From positions 29,698,887 to 29,762,886 of the forward strand of contig NC_052350.1 of assembly GCF_009727055.1 (NCBI RefSeq): a stretch of 64,000 nt of DNA. The letters run 5' to 3'. The notes under the pieces were generated by a model. That model made no database searches. It had not been told where the DNA came from and saw only the letters and a list, made by a program, of their open reading frames with translations. This DNA comes from Benincasa hispida (taxonomy: Eukaryota; Streptophyta; Magnoliopsida; Cucurbitales; Cucurbitaceae). Made by a program: the position numbers and the translations under genes. Each line of letters opens with the position of its first letter. The first letter of the stretch is position 1. Of the stretch, positions 55,673 through 64,000 are shown piece after piece.

Positions 55673-56453
55673 ATTTTACCTTGGATAGTTAAACAACTTT
55701 TGATCATCATCCATTAAACTCTTTAACAGAGTCTTTGACCAATTGTTGAATGCTTGTTGAAAATCTATCTTATTCACCTTTCTAGGTAGGTTTCCAGGTA
55801 GGGGTGTTCCGTTTTCGTCACCTTAAGAACCCAACCTAGACAGAACCCACCTTAGACAAAAGGTCCCTTATAGATAGATTTAAGACAAATTTAATCTTTT
55901 ATTCCAATCAATTTAATCCTATTAAACCGATTTTAAAAGATTAATCTAGGTTGCTAATCTCATTAGAACCATTTGAACTTAGGTCTATCTCAATCCAGTT
56001 TTAAAACCCTTTTAAAACATGAGTTCACCAAACCACAACGCAAAGCTAACACATGAAAGACATTCATAACGCTTATAAACAGCCTAAGTTTCATGCTCAA
56101 TGTATTGTTCATTCATTGCTACCTTTTTATATAACTCTTATACAAAGAATCAAGGAGACAAGCACAACATGCTTCCATACACCCTTATACTATAACACTT
56201 ACAATAAAAGTATGATGCATGAATATGCTCACTGCACACAAAAATATAACTCTTATATTTTCATGATGTATGCGCATGCTTTCACATAATTTCTTCATGC
56301 CAGATTATAACATTTATAATACATGATGCATGAATGATTGCACAACCTATGGTGGGTTTTAAACTATATGTCAAACATTTTACCATATAAACACCATACA
56401 TCACATGTATAATAAACAAATGTTGATGAACCGGGTAAAATTGCCTCAAAATC

Positions 56454-56495
<42 letters not shown>

Positions 56496-57533
56496 AACAA
56501 CAACGATGTAGGAGGAATCTAAAATTTGGGGTTGTTTGCTTTCATTTTCTTCTTGTATTCACTGTCATCACATTATGAAATTAAAGCTATGAATTTCATT
56601 ATGTGCCAATTTTTCCTTGCCCTTTCTTTTGGTTTGTATCTTGCATATATTTTTGATTGCTTAATAGTCTTCTTTATTTTGTTGTGTTCCAATAACGACC
56701 TTAATGATGATACTTTGTCGACGCAATATTTAGTTTGACTAGTGTTAGTATTAACCCTTACGATTTTTCCTTAGAAAACATTTATTAAAATTAGTATGCG
56801 AGCAAGCTTTACCTCAAACCTCTTTTATGATATCTTCCTGAGCCATCGCATAATTCGATTTTCAGTAATGAGGACCTTGCTACTATCTAAATTTGGGGGT
56901 GGAAGGTTTGAGCTAAATGCATTCAAATTATGTTCTTAAACTTTTAAAGTCTCCTTGTTAATATTATTTATAAAAAAAAAAAAGGAAAGAAAAAAAAAGC
57001 ATTAGGATTAGATCCTACTCATAGTTGGATGTCCGCATGACACCTGTGGGGGCAAGCCACAATGAAGGTGGGGATCGTGATCAATGCAAGAAATAATTGA
57101 TTGAAACTCCATTTCCATAAAAGGCATGAGTTAAATCTGAAAAGAGCGCCTTGCTCGAAGTTGGATGTCTGCTGACACCCGTGGGGGCAAGCCAAAATGA
57201 AGGTGAGATGCTCGGATCAGCGCATGATAAAACCTAATTAATACACCAACGAGAACTTTGTTTCTAAAATCTCTGAATTTAGAAGCCCATTCTTGAAAAT
57301 GAAATATAAGATAGTTTTGGAAATGAGTAAGAGATTTTTGAAGAATAAGCTTGCCGCATCTAAAGGAAAGAACTATTTTCATTGGTAGAAGAATAAAGCT
57401 AAAGAAAGCTCTGGTCCAACATTCTTGAGTTGAAAATACTTTGAGAGGTCTAGGCGATGTGTCAAAAAGATCAAGATTTATTAAGACTCTAAATATATGC
57501 TTGAGGACAAACATTGTTTTAAATTTGGGGTTG
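55673..57533 (+). other. Element H internal remnant (gypsy 3' noncoding region)
   Basis: No conserved protein is found. A 36-base A run lies at 56456-56491, a polypurine-like AAATTTGGGGGTGG at about 56888-56901, and two copies of the ~50-bp motif with GACACCYGTGGGGGCAAGCC (57020-57070, 57157-57206). It ends in AAATTTGGGGTTG (57521-57533), the polypurine tract. The 5' half of H is gone at the junction with copia B. A short minus-strand frame near 55685-55800 (FQQAFNNWSKTLLKSLM) has no identity I can name. Confidence 0.6.
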
Positions 57534-58953
57534 TTATAACTTGTAGAAATACAAATTATTTTGTCTCTTTTATCTAAAACAATTAGGAAAAAGCACTGTG
57601 ACAACTTGATGAAAAATTCATAGAGATAATTACATCGTGCAATCGCACACACACAACGCCAATTTGTTTACAAAAAAGTTATAAATCATGCCTTTTTTGG
57701 TGCAGAAAGTCTGTTTATGTGATCGCGAGGAAGTCTAAAGCCGAAATGAAGATCACATAGTTAACATGGTTAGTGGATTCATGCGATGGGAAATGACGCG
57801 ACACGGGCAGTGGAAGTCAAATAAAAAAGCAAGTTGGTAGCTAACAAGAAAGCTTCACGGTAGAATCAATGAACTTCTGAAGTGAAGTAGACGGCGCATC
57901 AGGTTATGACATTTAATTCACCTTATCAGCAAACTTGAACACCTAGCCTATAAATACACCACGATGATACCATATAGAAGCTACTTAAGAAATTAGAAGA
58001 AACTTTGTTAAAAATCATTACTTCTCTTTCGACTCAGTCATGAACCTTAAATGAGAGCTTAAGTTTTCGTTCGAAGCAGAAGAGAAGCACCATAACATAA
58101 TCCAAGTGAAACAGTCATTGACAAAGCCAGAGGAAGTAAGAAATTGCTCACCATGACTTGATTCTCTCTATTTTTCATATATCATAGTTGTATTTGTATT
58201 GTGTAACATTGAGGAACATCTTTTATTAATATGAATGCATATTTAGCTGATCTTTTATCCATTTTTACTACTATCATCATGAACAACTAAATCACTTATG
58301 GGTTGAGAAGCATTTAGCTAACATGAACTAAGTAAAACATAAAGTTATGCGTTCAACTTGCTTTATGCATGCTTATTGAATTACTTGAATACATTGAAAG
58401 ATTATTCCGAGTATATTAAATCTAGGTTTGAAAAAGCTAAAGATTTAGATCTCATAAAACAAGAAAATAGCTCCTTTAGAAATTAAAAAATATCTCTTGC
58501 AATAAGCATTCATTGCATGCATCCTACAAATAGGATATTGTGGCTCTATGCACTTAAAGGTGTAAGTTATAATTTTGAGTGATCTGCTTGAATGCATGTT
58601 TTATGAATTTACTTAGGAATGTTAGTGAATATTTTTCTCAACCCTACTTTTATCCATACGGATTTAATACCCATCGCATAGACTGTCTCACGTAGATTGT
58701 ATTGTCCATTGCATTTGTCATTCAACCAACCTTAGAGTTAGAATAGCATAAAACCAACACATCATTCATTTAGTAACATAGACGCATCAAGATCAAAATA
58801 GTAATTTTAATGCATAGTTACAGTGCAATCCCTGAGTTCGATCTTGAATTCACCAGGACTCTAGCTGAGCTTATATTTGGGTTTGACTAGATAAAACAGT
58901 GCATTATAAATCAACACTTAGTATTCATCCAATCGCGTAGTAAAAACACATCA
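57534..58953 (+). repeat. Element H 3' LTR
   Basis: Begins TTATAACTTGTAGAAATAC (a mutated TGATAACTTG; compare S1) after the polypurine tract and ends AAACACATCA. TATA box GCCTATAAATACACC is at 57956-57970 and the CCCTGAGTTCGATCTTGAAT block at about 58830. Size and order fit S1 and element I LTRs. Confidence 0.75.
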
Positions 58954-59826
58954 ATACATTATATTATTTTCCTAAGTGAATTTGAACATTTCAAACTCTA
59001 TTCAAAGCATAGTTACCTCAATTCCCTTTACATGCTAGGAAAGGGTTCTTACGGACCTACAGATTAGAAGCTCCAATGATATGAGATTAACTGACTAAAC
59101 TCATTAACCAAATTAAACAATATTCGTTAACTGTGGGTACACTCTACTAAAGACCCGTAGTTGCACTCTTTTTATTACAAATATATTTCTGTGTCTATGG
59201 ATATAGACCAATGACAGCAAGTTAGTCCTTCACAAGTGTTCGTAACACTAGCTGGGTCAAATTACCATTTTACCCCTAGGTTACCTTTATATCCTTAAAT
59301 ACCAATATTCCTCTAATGAACAACCTGTTTATGGTCCAACAAATAAACAAAAACCCTTCTCTGGCTAGTGAGAAGGAATAGCCCATTGTTCAAATCCTGG
59401 AGGCACCACTTAAAAGAACACTTATCTACTTACCCTAAAGTCGGGAAGGAGTGAAATCCATCTTATATTATTATGTTCTTAGCTTCCCACTCGGTCTTGC
59501 CCTCAAAATGGTAGGCATATTGAGTTGGCAAACCGGTCACTCTCATCCATATAAATCAAAGGAAAATACCTCGTGAATAAATGTTCATAATATACTCAGG
59601 ATTAAGACTATGTTGTCTAGGTCATCCTATTGAAAAACTAGTCAATGGAGTTATACCTAGTGGTTACTATTTCGTGGTCTGGTCTTATGCAAACTCATTG
59701 CATAGGATACCTCCACTCGTACATTCTCTACATGAACGTGCTGGATCATTGCATTTGTATCAAATACAAAGTGGAACGTATCCATAATGTCACCCTTTAG
59801 GCTATATCTTAAACACTGGTCCCCAT
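58954..59826 (-). repeat. Copia LTR fragment, minus orientation
   Basis: Contains the common copia LTR blocks in reverse (GGACCTACAGATTAGAAGCTC, CTCTACTAAAGACCC, CCCTTTAGGCTATATC). Element H sits at its left edge and gypsy C at its right edge; TCCCCATTG at the junction corresponds to GATCCCCATATGTC in other copies (e.g. 1337), so C inserted inside this LTR. Presumptive target bases for C are CCCAT (59822-59826); the partner lies outside the window. Confidence 0.75.
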
Positions 59827-61491
59827 TGATAATGGTCAGAAATGCACGTTATCATAGTGCTAAATCCTTAAAAAATGTTGGATTGCGTTGCTGAAATATG
59901 TTAAATTGCGTCCATTAAGCATAAATTCTATAATATTGCGGTCGCATGAGTCCAACGCATTAGAGTTGTTGATCTTTATATTTTTGTGCAGAATAATGCG
60001 TTAACACAATGCAAAGAATGCGATCATAGGAATACATTGATCGAACGCAACTTCAATGCAAGACTTTGCGTTGATCGTGCTCGCAAACATTCACCCAAGA
60101 AGAATCACCGTAACATGGTGGGCGCATCCGAACAAAAGGACAATTAAGATCGATGGGACAGAAAGCTGACGGCAGTCGGATCCAAATTAAGTTGACAGCC
60201 GATAACGGTCACAAAGTACATCCAGCTTCATCGGTGAAAATTATCTGGCGCATCAGTCAGGAATTAAAGCTGTCCCATCTATACAGCCAGGAGAGAGAAG
60301 CCGCCTTCCACCTTTGATGCCCTATAAATACCAAGTGCATTCTTCAGAGGAGGGGTTAAGCAATCGATTATTTTCATTATTTTACAAGTTTGTGTCTCTG
60401 TCCATAGTCTTCTTTCATTTTAAGGCAGACGCAAGGAAGAAGATGTGTCGGTAGATCGTTCCGACGAGCTTGGAAAAGCACCAGAATCTCCAAGATAGAG
60501 AGAGAGCCGACTCCTGCGAAAGTAGGAATATTTCTAGTTCAAAATAGAGATCCCAGCGTAAAAAGCCTCGGTCAGCAAGGAATTGCTACCAGGCTCTCTA
60601 TCTTAACTTCCATTAGCATTTTGTACTTAGGTTATTTATAAGAATGGAATTTCTTTCTCTATATCTGTTCACTCTCTTTGATTTACGCATGAGTAGCTAA
60701 ATTAGTTGAATGGGTTGAGAAGCATTTAGCTAGCACAACGATGGAATCTTCATTCTTTGTGGTTATCTTGTTTACGTATGCTTCATTTGTCTATTAGAGA
60801 TACTCGGAAGGGTAGTCTAAGGACAAGATCTAGACTTGGGAAGGTCAGGTCAGAATCTAGGTTTGGGAAAACTAGATTAGAATGCATAAACGAGAGATAG
60901 GTGCTTAGGGATGAGCACTATTTGTTATCAACGCATCGCATGCATCTTAGCAATAAGATATGATTGTATGCGATCACCTTGCTTTCATGCATTTTGCATC
61001 AATGCATAAGACAATAGTAGAGACTTAGGAATAAGCTCTATGGACATTTTGCATGCAACACTTGCATCCTAGATTTAGGAGCATCGCATTTACATTGGAA
61101 AATGACTTTCTGTGCATGGTAGTAACATGATCGCATAGTCTGACGCATTCCCGGGTAACGCTAGCTAAAGATCTTCTCAATCCGTTCATCGAAAACTCAT
61201 TGCATCTATCAACGCAAATTTCATTTCTCAAATCCGTCGCATTTATTTCATTTATTTTCAATCAACGCAACCAACAAACCAACCACTTTATTTATTTTAC
61301 CGGTTACCGCAAAGTTTTCATAAGAAAATTATCAACGCAAACTATTTTCGCAAGTCCCTATTATCAACCCTGAACTTACCAGGAAACTCAGAGGAATTTA
61401 CACTTGAATTCCGCTGGGGAAACTTGAGTTAACAACGTAATTCCATTAACGCATATCATCCATATTCCACACTTAATAAAATAACGCATCA
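59827..61491 (+). repeat. Element C 5' LTR
   Basis: 1665 bp. Starts TGATAATGGTCAGAAATGCA with the hairpin arm CGTTATCA and ends ACGCATCA. TATA box CCTATAAATACC at 60321-60332. Matches J and S3 LTRs in the GAAAATTATCTGGCGCATCA-like and TACCAGGAAACTCAGAGGAA blocks. Confidence 0.9.
60321..60332 (+). promoter_or_regulatory. TATA box of element C LTR
   Basis: CCTATAAATACC is conserved at the same place in J, S3, H and S1 LTRs, about 500 bp into the LTR. It is the likely promoter core for element transcription. Confidence 0.7.
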
Positions 61492-61497
61492 AGTTTT

Positions 61498-61513
61498 TGG
61501 CGCCGTTGCCAAG
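61498..61513 (+). other. Element C primer binding site, tRNA-Asp
   Basis: TGGCGCCGTTGCCAAG after AGTTTT; its first 13 bases match the reverse complement of the plant tRNA-Asp 3' end, the best match in the window. Confidence 0.9.
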
Positions 61514-61529
61514 GACTTCATAAAAATAG

Positions 61530-63270
61530 TTGTTAATGGTAATTTTTGTGAATTCTTTGCAGAACTCTCAATCTCTGGCAAACTACGACTCGGAGGTTGA
61601 AAGAACATTTCGAAGGAGACTAAGAGACTGCCAACAGCAACCACAATCTGATAAAGAAGAGATGGCAGAGCAGCCTAGGAATGAAGCATCAAACAACAAC
61701 AATGTCATGAAAAATCCAATTCTGTTGGCAAACGATCGCAATAGGCCGATTAGGACTATGCATCGCCAAACCTCTATGATTTCTCTCCGAGAATCATGAG
61801 GCCTGCCTTAAATGGAAGTAGATTTGAAATGAAATCAGTGATGCTGCAGATGATCCAGGCTGCAGGTCAATTCGGTGGAAGGCGTGGTGAGGATCCGCAC
61901 GCCCACCTCTGAAGTTTTATTGAAATCTGCAATACTTTTGTGTTCCCAAACATCTCTTCTGATTCGACTAACGCTGTTTCCATTTTCTCTCTGTGATCAG
62001 GCTAGGAAATGGGCCTACTTGCTCGAACCAGGAGAGATCACTTCTTGGGAGCAGGTGGTGGAGAAAGCTTATTACTAATTTTGAAGAAGTATTTCCCACC
62101 TACAGAGAATGCGAGACGGAGAAAGCTTATTACTAATTTTGAAAAAGATATGGATGAATTGCTCAGCAATGCCTGGGTGAGGTTTAAAAGGTTGGTCCGA
62201 GATTGTTCGTATAATGGGCTACCAAACTGCCTTCAAATGGAAATTTTCTACCACGGTTTGACTCCTGCTTCGCAGACCGCTGCCAATGCATTAGCAGCTA
62301 GTGGTCTGCTTGACAAGACTTATGATGAGGCGAAGAATATCCTTGATTGCATCTCCAAGAATCATGAAGACTGGAGGGAGAGCGATCAGAGATTAAGACT
62401 CAAAGATTCTGATGCAAATAATGGTGCTATTGTTTCATTGCAAAACCAAATAACCGTAATGATGAATTTGATTCAAGGAATGATGATCAGTAGCCCAACA
62501 CCGCAAGGTGGGCAAATCAACACAATAAGTCAAAACACTGCAGGGAGTGTGACTTGTGGTGATGGGCATGCGATGGAGGATTGTCCACAATACCCACAAT
62601 CTGTATATTTTGTAAAGAACAACCCCCTTTCCATCACCTACAACCCCGGGTGGAAAAACCACCCAAACTTTGCTTGGAAGAATCCATAACAAAATTTTCA
62701 ATCTATGGCACAAAAAGAAGGGCCACCAGGGTTCTTTCAACACAGTAACGGTCAACGGAGCAACCAAGCAAGTAGCTCACAACAACCACTGCAATCTTCT
62801 TCCCTAGAAGGGCTATTGAAGCAATATATAGAGAAAAATGAGACCGTGCTTCAAAGCCAGGCTATGTCCATCCGCAACCTTGAATTGCAAATGGGCTAGA
62901 GAATAATGTCAGGTTGTGACATTGCGCAGTGGAAAGAATGTGGAGGGAGAAAAGAAAGAGCAGAACAGATCAACCTTTATCACAGCTGAACCTGAGATTG
63001 CGGCAACGGAAGAAGAAGAAAAAGAAAATGAAACAGTAAAACTTAAGGTTGCATCAACCTCAAAGTCAAATGAAATGGGAACCGTGAAAGTCTAGTTACC
63101 ACCTTTCCCTCAGAGGCTAAAGAAGAAGAAAAACGAAGAGGTATAATACCAACGCTTCTTATCTATGTTAAAGCAATTACATGCTAACATTCCTTTCAGT
63201 GAAGCGATTGAGGAAACGCCTGCCTATGCCAAGTTTCTGTAGGACATGTTAACCAAGAAAATAGGCGCTG
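61530..63270 (+). pseudogene. gag: Element C Gag
   Basis: RTFRRRLRDCQQQPQ precedes a conserved MAEQPRNEASNNNN start at 61662. The gag core is best preserved in 62009-62689: KYFPPTENARRRKLITNFEKD, EAWERY-like NAWVRFKRLVRDCSYNGLP, FYHGLTPASQTAANALAASG, YDEAKNILDCISKNHEDW, and a partial zinc knuckle CGDGHAMEDCPQYP. Then GPPGFFQHSNGQRSNQ, LLKQYIEKNE and the LPPFPQRLKKKK / HANIPFSEAIEETPAYAKFL block. It forms the particle shell. Stops and frameshifts occur at about 61800, 62076, 62690, 62897, 63090 and 63240. Confidence 0.88.
62068..62143 (+). repeat. Short direct duplication inside element C gag
   Basis: GGAGAAAGCTTATTACTAAT and the next few bases occur at about 62072 and again at about 62115, 44 bp apart. 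The first copy encodes the EKAYY region in one frame, and the second the RKLITNFEK region in another, so the duplicated bases create the frame break. Gene conversion or template switching could explain this. Confidence 0.6.
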
Positions 63271-63411
63271 GAAAATTTGCCACGGTGGCACTAACGCAAA
63301 GTTCAAATCTATTATCCCATAGAAGATGAGCGATCCTGGGAGCTCCACTATTCCTTGCTCCATAGAAGGACTCTATATTAGGCAAGCCCTGTGTGACTTG
63401 GGGCCCAGCAT
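63271..63411 (+). pseudogene. Element C protease, 5' part, interrupted
   Basis: Reads CHGGTNAKFKS, then GLYIRQALCDLGPSI, corresponding to J's CHGGINAKF and GLYIGQALCDLGASI. The active site is DLGPS, with Ala replaced by Pro. An LTR insertion ends the gene at 63411. Confidence 0.85.
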
Positions 63412-64000
63412 TGTCACACCCTGTCCCAGACCACCCTCTTAGCCTAGGAAAGGGCATGACTGCAGCAGTTATCAACCCTGTGGTTGACACTTACAGCCTA
63501 CTAACTGTTGCGGAATAACTTTGATACCAATATAAAACTCATATACAGCGGAATATATTTAGGCCAAAATTTATTAATTCAGAAACATAACATATTTAGA
63601 GTCATTACAACACTAGATTCACAAGTCCCAAAACCCACAAACCCTAGTCCCTATATGAACAACAGTAACATGTGTACAATGTTAACAGTAACCACCTAAC
63701 AGATGGGTTACAAATCTCGTTATTCCTTAGTGGCAGAGCAGATGTAGAGCTATCTTCAGAGGATTTGACCACTACCTGTGGGGGGAAGGGGATGACTGCC
63801 GCTCGCAGGCGCTCAATGCCACGGGCGTGGCTGCTCATAGTGCGCTCAATGCACGGGCGTGTTCGCCTCGACACATTGGCAAGAACGTCTGGCCGAGACT
63901 GCTCGACGCATTGTAAAGCCGCTGGCTGCTCGACGCATGGCAGGGGTGCTGCTGAGGCTGCTCGACGGCATGGCATGGGCGTTGACCGGGCTGCTCGAGC
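63412..64000 (+). mobile_element. S2-family LTR inserted in element C protease, truncated by window
   Basis: Starts TGTCACACCCTGTCCCAG, the S2-type terminus, right after CCCAGCAT of the protease. Likely target duplication AGCAT (63407-63411), partner outside the window. It contains ACCACTACCTGTGGGGGGAA at about 63768, matching the region just before the adapter in S2, and a GC-rich CTCGACGCATGG block (63800-64000). Whether this is a solo LTR or a full element cannot be told here. Confidence 0.85.

Larger units (their letters stand above)
59827..64000 (+). mobile_element. Gypsy element C, 5' part, running off the window
   Basis: LTR 59827-61491, tRNA-Asp primer site, gag and the start of protease, all closely related to element J but on the plus strand. 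The protease is cut by an LTR of the S2 family at 63412. The 3' part lies beyond the window. Confidence 0.88.

Noticed and set aside
55685..55800. Possible host exon on the minus strand (FQQAFNNWSKTLLKSLM)
   Set aside because: Only about 39 codons, no start, no splice support and surrounded by transposon remnants.
56456..56491. Poly-A tail of a LINE, SINE or retrocopied gene
   Set aside because: No coding or 3'-UTR match upstream and no target repeat; probably a homopolymer in gypsy noncoding DNA.

Overview
The window is plant nuclear DNA, almost certainly from a eudicot. It is AT-rich and consists almost entirely of LTR retrotransposons nested inside one another, plus one decayed CACTA (En/Spm) DNA transposon. 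The element types resemble those I associate with cucurbit genomes, but that is recollection and not shown here. I found no convincing host gene, tRNA, rRNA or CRISPR array. The region looks like old, silent heterochromatin: every polyprotein is broken by stops, frameshifts, deletions or insertions.

Layout. (1) 1-17.1 kb: fragments of copia LTRs and a copia pol remnant (E, + strand). E's 3' LTR was split by copia D (4846-16834). D's reverse transcriptase was in turn split by a gag-pol-less gypsy-type element I (9484-14879), giving a three-level nest. (2) 17.1-19.8 kb: AT-rich spacer with an 874-base gap. (3) 19.8-22.9 kb: a 3'-truncated copia element F with LTR promoter, gag, protease and integrase. 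(4) 23.9-26.8 kb: a CACTA TNP2-type transposase pseudogene that runs into a 100-N gap. (5) 26.9-28.9 kb: a gypsy-type LTR fragment and a pseudogene with a plant-transposon-protein-like domain. (6) 28.9-46.75 kb: copia A (- strand). Its 3' LTR holds a solo LTR (S1). Its RNase H gene holds a complete Athila/Tat-like gypsy element J (33385-46276) with matching 5-bp target-site duplications. J's right LTR holds another solo LTR (S2). (7) 46.75-55.67 kb: copia B (+ strand), with gag mostly deleted, RT/RNase H lost, and a third solo LTR (S3) in its 3' LTR remnant. (8) 55.7-59.0 kb: the 3' half of a gypsy element H. (9) 59.0-64.0 kb: a copia LTR fragment carrying the 5' part of gypsy element C (+ strand), whose protease is split by an LTR of the S2 family running off the window.

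Within each element the parts form the usual machinery: gag builds the particle, protease cuts the polyprotein, RT/RNase H copies RNA to DNA, integrase inserts it, and the LTRs carry the promoter. Insertion junctions give a relative order: the PF20167-like locus, then A, then S1 and J, then S2.

Three assembly problems affect interpretation. An exact 38-bp Nextera mate-pair junction adapter lies at 43713-43750. Two single-N positions (14146 and 38554) are flanked by repeated blocks of 94 and 92 bp, which look like unmerged contig overlaps. I see no clearly new biological system. The most interesting unexplained signals are a pair of conserved ~50-bp motifs in the 3' noncoding region of three gypsy elements, a conserved hairpin at the 5' end of the LTRs, and an array of GATCG-centred palindromes in copia leader/LTR DNA.
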